Below, one piece after another: positions 16,363 through 24,165 of a DNA stretch of 48,481 bases. Both the position numbers and the translations under genes were made by a program. Origin of the DNA: Clostridia bacterium (GTDB taxonomy: Bacteria; Bacillota; Clostridia; Christensenellales; Borkfalkiaceae); assembly GCA_900769565.1 (NCBI GenBank), contig CAAGHC010000068.1, forward strand, positions 1 to 48,481, written 5' to 3'. The notes beneath the pieces are model-generated. The model made no database searches and was not told the origin of the DNA. It worked only from the letters and a program-made list of their open reading frames with translations. Position 1 is the first letter of the stretch. Every line of letters starts with the position of its first letter.

Positions 16363-16788
16363 TTAGTCTACAACTTCAACGCCCATACTTCTAGCAGTAC
16401 CAGCAATCATGCTAGCAGCGGCTTCTAAAGTATTCGCATTAAGGTCAGGCATCTTGAGTTTCGCAATTTCTTCAACTTGCGCCTTGGTTATCTTAGCAAC
16501 CTTGTTCTTGTTAGGTGCTGCGCTTGCGCTTTCGATACCGCACGCTTTCTTAATAAGAACGGGTGCCGGCGGGGTTTTAAGAATAAAAGTGAACGAACGG
16601 TCTTGATAAATCGTCATTACAACGGGGATTATAAGACCTGCCTGGTCCTGCGTCTTCGCATTGAACTCTTTGGTAAAGCCCGGAATATTTATACCGTGAG
16701 GACCTAAAGTTGAGCCTACGGGCGGACCGGGGGTTGCCTTACCTGCGGGAAGTTGCAGTTTTACGATTGCCGTAACTTTCTTTGCCAT
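16363..16788 (-). CDS. rplK: 50S ribosomal protein L11
   Basis: This 141-residue protein of the GTPase-associated centre has the typical Pro/Gly-rich N-terminus ('PAGKATPGPPVGSTLGPHG') and the RNA-binding C-terminal domain ending 'GTARSMGVEV'. The ATG at 16788 is chosen because GGAGGAG sits upstream and the protein begins 'MAKKVTAIVK'. An earlier in-frame start would read through that site. Confidence 0.97.
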   Translation of the reverse strand: MAKKVTAIVKLQLPAGKATPGPPVGSTLGPHGINIPGFTKEFNAKTQDQAGLIIPVVMTIYQDRSFTFILKTPPAPVLIKKACGIESASAAPNKNKVAKITKAQVEEIAKLKMPDLNANTLEAAASMIAGTARSMGVEVVD

Positions 16789-16914
16789 AATTGTCTCCTC
16801 CTTTGGTGGTAATATCGTCACGCTCGGTTTAGTAGATTTAGCGTAACTCCCACTTTATATCAAACGGTGACTACCGTTGACGTACTTTATTATATAATAA
16901 TGTTTAATGCCTAA

Positions 16915-17460
16915 TTAAGCTTGTTCGTTAACTAACTTAACCTTTTTTACTTGAACGAAGTCAACTTCAACGTCCGTTTCCCTGCCAAACATGGAAACGT
17001 TAACCATTACTTTTTGAGCGCTTTCATTCAAAGATACAACCTTACCGCTAAACGACTCAAGCGGTCCAGAAATAATTTGAACTTCGTCGCCAACCGTGAA
17101 ATCAATTTCCACTGCAACTTTAACAAGCCCCATTCTAGCAACTTCGTCGTCGGTTAAGGGTAACGGCCTACCTTGCGGACCTACGAAACCCGTAACGCCT
17201 CTAGTGTTAGTAACGAGATACCAAATTTCATTGCTGTAAATCATCTTTAAAAATACGTAGCAAGGAAATTTTTTCCTTTCAACAAGTTTTTTCTTACCGT
17301 TTGCCTTTTCTTCCAAAGTTTCTTCGGTAGGAATTTGAATTTCAAAGATATTTTCTTGCAAATTGTTGTTTTCGATAAGCTTTTCTAAACTGTCTTTCAC
17401 CATGGCCTCATAGCCCGAATAAGTGTGAATGACGTACCATCTTGCTTGTTCTTCTGCCAT
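16915..17460 (-). CDS. nusG: Transcription antitermination factor NusG
   Basis: This 181-residue protein has an NGN domain ('ARWYVIHTYSGYEAMVKDSL', 'GVTGFVGP') and a C-terminal KOW domain ('FTVGDEVQIISGPLESFSGKV'). It binds RNA polymerase and links it to ribosomes or Rho. The start has GGAGT upstream. It lies 9 nt from secE, in the normal order. Confidence 0.97.
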   Translation of the reverse strand: MAEEQARWYVIHTYSGYEAMVKDSLEKLIENNNLQENIFEIQIPTEETLEEKANGKKKLVERKKFPCYVFLKMIYSNEIWYLVTNTRGVTGFVGPQGRPLPLTDDEVARMGLVKVAVEIDFTVGDEVQIISGPLESFSGKVVSLNESAQKVMVNVSMFGRETDVEVDFVQVKKVKLVNEQA

Positions 17461-17469
17461 TCCTTACTC

Positions 17470-17772
17470 CTATTGACCAACACTTGGTGAAACTAATTGC
17501 AATAATTTGAGCAAGCCGAAATCAAACGCCGAAATTACAACCAAAAAGAGAAGTACCACGACGAGAACGATACCTGTTTGCTTTACGATTTTAGGAAACG
17601 TAGGCCAACTAACTTTTTTCAATTCAGAAAAAATATCCTTAATCTTTGAGCCTAATTTCTTGAAAAATCCAGGTTTTTTATCCTTTTTCTTGGTCTTCTT
17701 AACATCTTTTTGCTGTTTGGCGTTTTCGGTTGCAACAAAATCGCCCGTAGCAACTGTGCTTTTATTTTCCAT
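17470..17772 (-). CDS. secE: Preprotein translocase subunit SecE
   Basis: This 100-residue protein has a Lys-rich N-terminal extension (about residues 1-40), the amphipathic helix 'IFSELKKVSWPTF', then one membrane helix (about 66-92). It is the essential small subunit of SecYEG in the cytoplasmic membrane. The extension is longer than in Bacillus (about 60 residues) but common in Clostridia. A GGGG-rich ribosome site precedes the ATG. Confidence 0.95.
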   Translation of the reverse strand: MENKSTVATGDFVATENAKQQKDVKKTKKKDKKPGFFKKLGSKIKDIFSELKKVSWPTFPKIVKQTGIVLVVVLLFLVVISAFDFGLLKLLQLVSPSVGQ

Positions 17773-17828
17773 TTGCCCTGCCCCTTAATTTTACTGCCGA
17801 TTATACGGCAAAAAGTAAGCGATAATAA

Positions 17829-17993
17829 TTATTTCGCTTCCTTATGAGTGGTATGCTTTTTGCAGAATTTACAATACTTTTGCATTTCTAATCTTTCTGC
17901 ATCGTTTTTCTTGTTTTTAAAAGTATCGTAGTTTCTCTGCTTGCATTCCGTACAAGCTAAAGTAATCTTGTTTCTTGCGCCTTTTGCTGCCAT
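17829..17993 (-). CDS. rpmG: 50S ribosomal protein L33, zinc-binding form
   Basis: This 54-residue protein has two CxxC pairs ('CTEC', 'CKFC') that bind zinc. The ATG at 17993 ('MAAKGARNKITL') follows GGAAGGTG; an upstream ATG would include the ribosome site. It is the first gene of the rpmG-secE-nusG-rplK-rplA transcript. Confidence 0.94.
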   Translation of the reverse strand: MAAKGARNKITLACTECKQRNYDTFKNKKNDAERLEMQKYCKFCKKHTTHKEAK

Positions 17994-18047
17994 AATGCAC
18001 CTTCCGAACATCAAAAAATTAACACCCCGAAACCGAGATGCTCAAAC

Positions 18048-18076
18048 ATTTTACCAAAAATAATTGTTCGTGTCAA
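18048..18076 (-). promoter_or_regulatory. Promoter of rpmG-secE-nusG-rplK-rplA
   Basis: On the minus strand TTGACA (18076-18071), 17 bp and TAAAAT (18053-18048) form a strong sigma-A promoter about 50 nt upstream of rpmG. Confidence 0.85.
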
Positions 18077-18147
18077 GTTTTTTATGTGCTTTTTTAAAAC
18101 ATTTAAACGGTTTTCACATGTTTTTTCTATCCGTATCTAAATATAGC

Positions 18148-18193
18148 GAAAAAAGACCACCTAGCAACAATATCTTGTTGCGAAGTAGCCTTT
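18148..18193 (-). terminator. Terminator after spoIVFB
   Basis: On the minus strand an inner perfect stem, GCAACAA-GATA-TTGTTGC, is extended by about 11 further pairs including G-U. It is followed by six T. It starts just after the spoIVFB stop. Confidence 0.8.
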
Positions 18194-18200
18194 ATTTTTA

Positions 18201-19037
18201 TCAAATATAGTTCTCAAGCCGACTGTAAAGTTCGCCTTTTTCGATAATTTTAACTATTTCCGAGTGCGAAAGCGTCTTTATCGGTCTTTGGTCAGAGAAA
18301 ACGACTATCTCGTTAACGCATCCGTCGTCAAGCATACTCATCATTTTTTTAACGCTTGCACTTTTATCTAGCGCTTGTCTTTTATAAGGCATTCCACGTG
18401 CAAGTTTTGCCGTATCTAGCGCCGTATACATTTTAACGTAAAAATTATCCTTGTTCTTGCCAAAAGCACCGAAAGTCACGAACAGAGCAAAAAACAACAA
18501 CGAGAAGTTTACCGTATTAAACAACGTAAATATAAAACAAGCTATTAGCACTATCGACGTTACTACGCCTAATACCGTTTGAACTATTTTCGCGCGTCTT
18601 TTATCCGTTTTCAAAATCAAAAAAGAAGTTAGTACCCTTCCCCCGTCTAGTGGGTAGACGGGCAAAAAGTTTACTATCGCCAAAGAAAAGTTGGCCTGCA
18701 CGACCGTGTCGGTAAAGGCGTACGTTTCAGGTAATAGCCACCACGTAGCGACGAAAAATAGCGCCACGGCAAGATTTAAAAAGGGCCCTGCAAGCGCTAT
18801 CTTTATTTCGTCTAACGTTTTCATTCCCGACTGGTCGTTACTAACCACAGCGCCGAAGGGCATTAGAGTAATTTTCTTAAGCCTATACCCTAACCCTGAC
18901 GCTACTAAAGAATGGCCCAACTCGTGTAAAATTGCCGAAACGGTATATATTACAAAAAGGAATATCCTACCCGTTAGAGCATAGTAAAATCCAAAAGCGA
19001 AGAATAACGGATGTACGGTGAGATTTATACCGCCCAT
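18201..19037 (-). CDS. spoIVFB: Site-2 protease SpoIVFB (M50), pro-sigma-K processing
   Basis: This 278-residue intramembrane zinc metalloprotease has the zinc motif HELGH at 38-42 and the second motif 'LPVYPLDGG' with Asp131, matching His43/Glu44/His47 and Asp137 of Bacillus SpoIVFB. About six hydrophobic segments are followed by a soluble C-terminal domain (about 215-278) that looks like a reduced CBS domain. It cleaves pro-sigma-K in the mother cell around the forespore. It overlaps the upstream spoIVFA-like gene by 13 nt, which supports the assignment. Confidence 0.9.
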   Translation of the reverse strand: MGGINLTVHPLFFAFGFYYALTGRIFLFVIYTVSAILHELGHSLVASGLGYRLKKITLMPFGAVVSNDQSGMKTLDEIKIALAGPFLNLAVALFFVATWWLLPETYAFTDTVVQANFSLAIVNFLPVYPLDGGRVLTSFLILKTDKRRAKIVQTVLGVVTSIVLIACFIFTLFNTVNFSLLFFALFVTFGAFGKNKDNFYVKMYTALDTAKLARGMPYKRQALDKSASVKKMMSMLDDGCVNEIVVFSDQRPIKTLSHSEIVKIIEKGELYSRLENYI

Positions 19038-19795
19038 ACCACCGAATTTTCTACTAATTGATAATCGGAAATCACAGCACCGTCAACGCCCGTAAAACAC
19101 ATGGTTGCCCCGTCAGCCGTTACGTAACCTACGGGAATATTTGCGAACACTTTTTGGTCTGCGCTAGCATAAGCATAGTCAATACCTGTAAGCACCGACT
19201 TAAAGTTTTCACTATGCGTAATTTCTATAACGTATTTACCGTTGCCGTCGAGAGAGATACTGCTTACCGTTCCGTCGCAAGGTGCGTAAACACTACCCTT
19301 ACCACTAAAAGTCATAACGCCGTTATCTAACGCAACGCCTAAATTTTCGCCACAAGCGATTACAGGCGCAAATTCTTCGTAACCACGAGTATCGACAACT
19401 TCTTTTTGTTCTGCCGTAAATACGTTTTTAAAGAATACGTTCATTGCGCTATCTGCGTACAGCACGTTGGTCAAGAATATTCCCGCTATAAGTGCGCCTA
19501 TAATGCACAGTTGCAAGGATAGAATGGAAAAGCGCTTTTCCCTATTGTCTTTATTTTCTGCACCTATCGTACCTTCAGATTTTTCAACACAATCGTAGCA
19601 ACGTAGCGCTTGCTCTTCGACGGTGTTTTCCGTTTCAGTCTGCTCGTTAACTTTTTTTACTAATTGTTCTTTTACGTCTTCTTCAGAGCGGTGTTTCTTT
19701 CTTAAATACTTTCTCTTCTTAATAGGGTTAAAAGTTACGTTACAAGTATTTACCGGAATTTCCAGCATGGTAGCGTATTGAAGTTTTTCATTCAT
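19025..19795 (-). CDS. spoIVFA: SpoIVFA-like regulator of SpoIVFB with M23-like domain
   Basis: This 256-residue protein has a charged cytoplasmic N-terminus (about 1-88), one membrane helix (about 90-112) and an extracytoplasmic LytM/M23-like beta domain near the C-terminus ('APCDGTVSSISLDGNGKYVIEI'). The zinc ligands of active M23 peptidases are not apparent, as expected for SpoIVFA. SpoIVFA anchors and inhibits SpoIVFB at the outer forespore membrane. The assignment rests mainly on the 13-nt overlap with spoIVFB and on the topology. GGAG lies upstream of the ATG. Confidence 0.8.
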   Translation of the reverse strand: MNEKLQYATMLEIPVNTCNVTFNPIKKRKYLRKKHRSEEDVKEQLVKKVNEQTETENTVEEQALRCYDCVEKSEGTIGAENKDNREKRFSILSLQLCIIGALIAGIFLTNVLYADSAMNVFFKNVFTAEQKEVVDTRGYEEFAPVIACGENLGVALDNGVMTFSGKGSVYAPCDGTVSSISLDGNGKYVIEITHSENFKSVLTGIDYAYASADQKVFANIPVGYVTADGATMCFTGVDGAVISDYQLVENSVVWAV

Positions 19796-19857
19796 TTGGG
19801 TTTTCTCCTTATCTATTCGTTCATAAGATTTTATGCCCTAACGAATGCCGATAGAAC

Positions 19858-19896
19858 AAAACGCCGTCGCAAATTTTAATTGCACCGGCGTTTTTT
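19858..19896 (-). terminator. Terminator after apgM
   Basis: On the minus strand AACGCCGGTGCAA pairs with TTTGCGACGGCGTT apart from one mismatch, and T-rich sequence follows. It lies 18 nt after the apgM stop and upstream of spoIVFA. Confidence 0.75.
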
Positions 19897-19914
19897 GTCG
19901 AAACACTATTTAAT

Positions 19915-21126
19915 TTAACCCTTAATAAGTCTTTGCATTAGTTTATAGCCTTCTTCGATAAACAAACCCGATTGTTCGGCTTGCTCTTCCGTGTAAGAAG
20001 TAAAACCATTTTGAACTTCCCTATCACTTCTATAAATAAGGAAAGGAATAGGGTCAGAGCAGTGGGTCATTGTCGATATAGGCGTGGGGTGGTCGGGGCA
20101 GATAAGCACGGCAAAAGGCTCGCCACTCTTTCTTAAACTTTCAACCACGGGCTTAACCACCTTTTGGTCTATCACTTCAATTGAATATATCTTGTGTTCT
20201 AAATCGCCGTGATGCCCACACTCGTCAGGGGCTTCCATATGTACGTACACGAAATCTAAACCACTATTAAGCGCATCAATGCACGCCTTTGCCTTGCCGT
20301 CAAAATTCGTATCGTAATTACCCGTTGCGCCTTCAACTTCTATAACGCGCATACCCGTAAGTTTACCTATGCCTTTTAGTAGGTCAACGGCAGAAATCAT
20401 ACCGCCTTTAAGCCCGAACTTGCTTTCAAAACTTTGAAGTGCAGGTTTAGTACCTTCACCCCAAAACCAAAGCGAAGTCGCAGGGCGCTTGCCGTCCTTT
20501 ATTCTCTTAACGTTAACGGGGTGGTCTTTTAGAAGTTCAACCGAACGTTCCATTAATTTAAGATATTTTTTTCCGAGTTCGCTCTTCGGCAAATGCTCTT
20601 TTATAGGCTTGCCCGTAATATCGTGCGGGGGCGTTAGGTCACCGGCAATCTCGCCGTTATCTATAACCAAACAATGGCGATAACTTATACCTGCGTAAAG
20701 TTTATACACGTCGTCGTTAAGTTCGCTTGCAAGATATTCGATAAGCTCTTTGGCCTCTGCAGTAGAAATCTCATCTGAACTGTAATCTATCATAGTTTTA
20801 TCTGCAAAGTTTTCTTCATCCGATAACGTTACGAGATTTGCTCTTGCTGTAACGTCGGTATCTTTTAAATCAATACCGATACTTGCCGCCTCTAACGGCG
20901 AACGACCAGTATAACAATCGTGCGGATTGTATCCTAAAACCGAAAGGTTGGCAACGTCGCTACCCGGTTTCATTCCACAAGGTACGGTTTTTGCAAGGCC
21001 AAGTTCACCAACCGTAACCAAACTATCCGTAAAGGGTTTATTCGCCACCATAAGCGGGGTTTTACCGTCTAAAACGGCTTGACGGTAATCTGCCATTCCG
21101 TCGCCTAAAATTACTACGTATTTCAT
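19915..21126 (-). CDS. apgM: Cofactor-independent phosphoglycerate mutase, ApgM type
   Basis: This 403-residue alkaline-phosphatase-superfamily enzyme shows the first metal site 'ILGDGMAD', the serine region 'GSDVANLSVLGY', and the distal metal motifs 'HMEAPDECGHHGD' and 'ICPDHPTP'. The archaeal-type family interconverts 2- and 3-phosphoglycerate; some bacterial members have been proposed to act as homoserine kinases, so the glycolytic role is likely but not certain. It overlaps ung by 4 nt and has GGAGT upstream. Confidence 0.88.
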   Translation of the reverse strand: MKYVVILGDGMADYRQAVLDGKTPLMVANKPFTDSLVTVGELGLAKTVPCGMKPGSDVANLSVLGYNPHDCYTGRSPLEAASIGIDLKDTDVTARANLVTLSDEENFADKTMIDYSSDEISTAEAKELIEYLASELNDDVYKLYAGISYRHCLVIDNGEIAGDLTPPHDITGKPIKEHLPKSELGKKYLKLMERSVELLKDHPVNVKRIKDGKRPATSLWFWGEGTKPALQSFESKFGLKGGMISAVDLLKGIGKLTGMRVIEVEGATGNYDTNFDGKAKACIDALNSGLDFVYVHMEAPDECGHHGDLEHKIYSIEVIDQKVVKPVVESLRKSGEPFAVLICPDHPTPISTMTHCSDPIPFLIYRSDREVQNGFTSYTEEQAEQSGLFIEEGYKLMQRLIKG

Positions 21127-21797
21127 AAATCACTCCAATCAATCGGCTCTTTACCGAAAGACGTTAAATATTCGTTAGTTTTGTTAAAGTGTCCACACCC
21201 GAAAAAGCCGTTGTACGCTGAAAGCGGACTTGGGTGAGCGCACTCTAGTATAAGATGTTTACTTTGGTCTATTAACGGTTTTTTACTTCTTGCGTTTCCA
21301 CCCCAAAGCAAAAATACTACGTGTTCCTTTTTATCGGAAATCTTTTTTATTATGCTATCGGTAAATTGTTCCCAACCTTTGCCCTTATGAGAGTTGGCTT
21401 GATGCGCCCTGACCGTTAAGACGGCGTTTAGTAACAGTACGCCCTGTCTTGCCCAACCCCTCAAATCTCCGTGTGGTTTTGGTTCAATTCCTAATTCTGC
21501 TTTTAGTTCTTTATATATGTTTACAAGCGACGGTGGAATATCCACGCCCTTTGGCACGGAAAAAGAAAGCCCCATTGCTTGCCCAAAATTGTGATATGGG
21601 TCTTGCCCCAAAAGCACTACCTTAACGTCCTTAAAAGGCGTAAGTTTCATACTATTAAAAATGTCGTACATGGGCGGGAAGACAGTTTCTCTACTATACT
21701 CGGTTTTCAAAAATTCCCGAAGTTTAAGATAACTGTCCGACGAAAATTCCCGTTCTAATAACGCATCCCATTCTTCACTTATTTTTATCATAAACAT
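21123..21797 (-). CDS. ung: Uracil-DNA glycosylase
   Basis: This 224-residue family 1 UDG removes uracil from DNA. The water-activating motif 'GQDPYH' lies at 64-69 (Asp66 catalytic) and the minor-groove motif 'HPSPLS' begins at His188. No clear ribosome binding site is visible; ATG codons at 21797 and 21791 are both possible starts. The stop overlaps the apgM start, so the two are translationally coupled. Confidence 0.95.
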   Translation of the reverse strand: MFMIKISEEWDALLEREFSSDSYLKLREFLKTEYSRETVFPPMYDIFNSMKLTPFKDVKVVLLGQDPYHNFGQAMGLSFSVPKGVDIPPSLVNIYKELKAELGIEPKPHGDLRGWARQGVLLLNAVLTVRAHQANSHKGKGWEQFTDSIIKKISDKKEHVVFLLWGGNARSKKPLIDQSKHLILECAHPSPLSAYNGFFGCGHFNKTNEYLTSFGKEPIDWSDL

Positions 21798-21814
21798 ATT
21801 TTATCATATTTTCT

Positions 21815-21843
21815 TTGACAAAATCAATATAATTTTATATACT
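21815..21843 (+). promoter_or_regulatory. Promoter of mntP
   Basis: TTGACA (21815-21820), 17 bp and TATACT (21838-21843). Only about 26 nt of leader is left before the ATG, too short for the manganese riboswitch often found before mntP. Confidence 0.75.
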
Positions 21844-21875
21844 GAATAAAAATCTAATTATAAATTTAGGTATTT

Positions 21876-22463
21876 ATGCAACTTTATGAAGTTATTTTAA
21901 TAGGTGTAGCGCTCTCAATGGATGCTTGTGCGGTAACAATTGCTAATTGCACGACCTACAAAAATGAAAAACATTCCAAAAAAGAACTAGCAATGCCTAT
22001 TTTCTTTGCAATATTCCAAGGTTTAATGCCTTTAATCGGCTTTCTTATCGGCTCGGTTTTCGCTGGGTATATAAGTTCAGTTTCCAAGTTCATAACGGCA
22101 GGTATTTTCGGTGCATTATCAATTAAAATGGTTATCGACCTACTTAAAGACAATCCGTGCGAAGTGAACGGCGAATGTAAAGTTTGCAAACCAACCCTTA
22201 CTATACCCATAATTTTAGCCCAAGCACTTGCAACGAGTATTGATGCGCTTGCAGTCGGAATAACCTTTATCGACGTTGCCTTTTCGGTATATATAGCCGT
22301 TGCAGTCATTTCGCTAGTGACCTTGCTTTTAGTTTCGCTAGCCTTGATTTTTGGTAAATATTTAGGCAAAGCGTTCGGCAAATACGCAGAGTGGTTTGGG
22401 GCAGGTATTTTGATTATACTTACCATTAAAACTTTAATCGAGGCAATAATTCAAGTAGTTTAA
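21876..22463 (+). CDS. mntP: Manganese efflux pump MntP
   Basis: This 195-residue membrane protein has six helices in two related halves of three. Each half has the conserved acidic signature, 'ALSMDACAV' near the N-terminus and 'ATSIDALAVG' in the second half. It exports Mn2+ across the cytoplasmic membrane. The cytoplasmic loop contains Cys/Glu residues ('CEVNGECKVC'). The ribosome site is weak (TAGGT). The gene has its own promoter and a strong terminator. Confidence 0.93.
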   Translation: MQLYEVILIGVALSMDACAVTIANCTTYKNEKHSKKELAMPIFFAIFQGLMPLIGFLIGSVFAGYISSVSKFITAGIFGALSIKMVIDLLKDNPCEVNGECKVCKPTLTIPIILAQALATSIDALAVGITFIDVAFSVYIAVAVISLVTLLLVSLALIFGKYLGKAFGKYAEWFGAGILIILTIKTLIEAIIQVV

Positions 22464-22475
22464 TTTTGACGTAAA

Positions 22476-22515
22476 AACGCCCGTCCGTAAAATACGGACG
22501 GGCGTTGTTTTTTTA
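22476..22515. terminator. Bidirectional terminator between mntP and icd
   Basis: A perfect 14-bp stem, AACGCCCGTCCGTA (22476-22489) with TACGGACGGGCGTT (22493-22506), has a 3-nt loop. A T run follows on the plus strand, and a shorter T-rich tail on the minus strand. Confidence 0.92.
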
Positions 22516-22527
22516 TTTTATCATAAA

Positions 22528-23727
22528 TTATATTCTTTTAGCGATTGCTTTTAAGAAATCTTTGGAATTAAGTTTTTTGGGCGTTACGCCGTCCTTTTTA
22601 AACAATCCCACTAAATCCCCCGTCATCTCGCCTTCTTCAATAGTTTTTACGGTAGCCTTTTCTAGGCGTTCGCCAAAACTTACTAGTTCGGGAAGATTAT
22701 CTAATTCGCCACGTTTTTTAAGTGCGCCAGACCAAGCGAAAATGGTTGCTACGGGGTTAGTCGAAGTTTCTTCACCTTTAAGATATTTATAGTAGTGACG
22801 GGTAACCGTGCCGTGCGCAGCCTCGTATTCATAAATGCCGTCGGGCGAAACTAAAACACTAGTCATCATTGCAAGCGAGCCGTAAGCCGTTGCTACCATA
22901 TCGCTCATAACGTCACCGTCGTAATTCTTGCACGCCCAAACTATACCGCCTTCGCTACGTACGATACGTGCAACTACGTCGTCGATAAGAGTGTACATAT
23001 ATTCTATTCCAGCCTTTTCAAACTTGTCCTTATATTCGGTTTCGTAAATCTCGTTAAATATCGCCTTAAAGTTCCCGTCGTACACCTTGCTAATAGTGTC
23101 TTTAGTAGAAAACCAAAGCGGTAACTTAACGTCAAGCGCATAGTTAAAGCAAGCACGTGCAAAACTTCTTATAGATTTATCGGTATTGTGCATAGCCATA
23201 ACTACGCCGTCACCCGTAAAGTCGTGAATTTCCTTAACAACCTTTTCACCGTTCTTGTCGGTGAAAACGAGTTCTGCCTTGCCAACGCCTGCCGTTCCGT
23301 CCACAGCCTTATAAATATCGCCGTATGCGTGTCTTGCAATTACGATAGGTTTTTTCCAAGTGGGAATGTACGGGGTAATGCCGTCAACCAAAATAGGCGC
23401 ACGGAAAACCGTTCCGTCAAGCATAGCACGGATAGTACCGTTGGGGCTTTTCCACATTTTTTTAAGAGAATACTCTTGCACACGTTGAGCGTTCGGAGTA
23501 ATAGTAGCGCACTTAACTGCAACGCCGTACTTTTTGGTAGCAATTGCACTGTCTGCAGTTATCTTATCGTCCGTTCTATCCCTTTCCTTAAGTCCTAAAT
23601 CATAGTATTCGGTTTTTAACTCTACAAAAGGCTCGATTAAAATTTCTTTAATCCAGTCCCATAAAATTCTAGTCATTTCGTCGCCGTTCATTTCAACGAG
23701 CGGTGTAGTCATTTTGATTTTAGCCAT
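22528..23727 (-). CDS. icd: NADP-dependent isocitrate dehydrogenase
   Basis: This 399-residue enzyme belongs to the eukaryote-like dimeric IDH subfamily. It has the substrate loop 'KSPNGTIRAMLDGTVFR', the metal region 'NYDGDVMSDMVATAYGSL' and the coenzyme region 'EAAHGTVTRHYYKYL'. It makes 2-oxoglutarate from isocitrate, probably for glutamate synthesis. GGAG precedes the ATG. It is monocistronic, with its own promoter. Confidence 0.95.
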   Translation of the reverse strand: MAKIKMTTPLVEMNGDEMTRILWDWIKEILIEPFVELKTEYYDLGLKERDRTDDKITADSAIATKKYGVAVKCATITPNAQRVQEYSLKKMWKSPNGTIRAMLDGTVFRAPILVDGITPYIPTWKKPIVIARHAYGDIYKAVDGTAGVGKAELVFTDKNGEKVVKEIHDFTGDGVVMAMHNTDKSIRSFARACFNYALDVKLPLWFSTKDTISKVYDGNFKAIFNEIYETEYKDKFEKAGIEYMYTLIDDVVARIVRSEGGIVWACKNYDGDVMSDMVATAYGSLAMMTSVLVSPDGIYEYEAAHGTVTRHYYKYLKGEETSTNPVATIFAWSGALKKRGELDNLPELVSFGERLEKATVKTIEEGEMTGDLVGLFKKDGVTPKKLNSKDFLKAIAKRI

Positions 23728-23755
23728 AGTAAAACTCCTTTAACTTTTCCCGTGT

Positions 23756-23784
23756 ATTTTAACATAACTATAAAAATTTTTCAA
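23756..23784 (-). promoter_or_regulatory. Promoter of icd
   Basis: On the minus strand TTGAAA (23784-23779), 17 bp and TAAAAT (23761-23756). A 9-bp inverted repeat brackets the -35. Confidence 0.7.
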
Positions 23785-23804
23785 GCGTTTTATAATATAG
23801 TTAT
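23764..23804. repeat. 9-bp inverted repeat across the icd promoter
   Basis: ATAACTATA (23764-23772) and TATAGTTAT (23796-23804) are exact inverted copies 23 nt apart, lying on either side of the icd -35. This could be a repressor site. No U tract follows, so a terminator for the LysM gene is less likely. Confidence 0.45.
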
Positions 23805-23815
23805 CCCCTTTTATA

Positions 23816-24097
23816 TTAAACGAAAATTTTAAGCCCGTAAAAAACGTAGTCTAAATGGTTTTCGGATAAAATTTTCTCTTTATCAACGTTGAACTTTTTT
23901 GCAATGCTTTCCACCGTATCGGTCACTTGAACGTCGTACACTCTTGACTCTAAAAAGGTCAAAAGCACCAAATCTCCGTTTTGAAGTTCCCTATTTAAGC
24001 AGTTCGTTTTAATCACATGCGTTTGTGGAATATTATATCTTTCACAAATCATAGATACCGTTTCGCCGTTGGTAACTCTAAAAAAAATCTTTTTCAT
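23816..24097 (-). CDS. Small LysM-domain protein
   Basis: This 93-residue protein consists of two LysM-like repeats. The second (about 52-93) is clear: 'YDVQVTDTVESIAKKFNVDKEKIL'. The first is 'FRVTNGETVSMICERYNI'. LysM modules bind peptidoglycan or chitin-type glycans. There is no signal peptide, so it may be released by mother-cell lysis or act in the spore coat, where bare LysM proteins are common. It diverges from spoVB. No good ribosome site is visible. Confidence 0.75.
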   Translation of the reverse strand: MKKIFFRVTNGETVSMICERYNIPQTHVIKTNCLNRELQNGDLVLLTFLESRVYDVQVTDTVESIAKKFNVDKEKILSENHLDYVFYGLKIFV

Positions 24098-24165
24098 ACC
24101 ATTATTATATTTATCGGGCTTGTCGAATAGAATACAATAACGAATAGTGTTTTTTGGAGTGGACG

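Noticed and set aside
19812..19846. CATAAAAT upstream of spoIVFA as a sigma-E -10 element
   Set aside because: The -10 resembles the sigma-E consensus, but no matching -35 occurs at the right spacing, and the sequence also forms part of a local hairpin.
21844..21875. Manganese riboswitch before mntP
   Set aside because: The predicted leader is only about 26-32 nt, far too short for a yybP-ykoY element.
24106..24138. AATACAAT and ATATT before spoVB as a sigma-E promoter
   Set aside because: The -10 is a good match, but the only -35-like sequence is about 20 nt away instead of 12-14, so the pair is not convincing.
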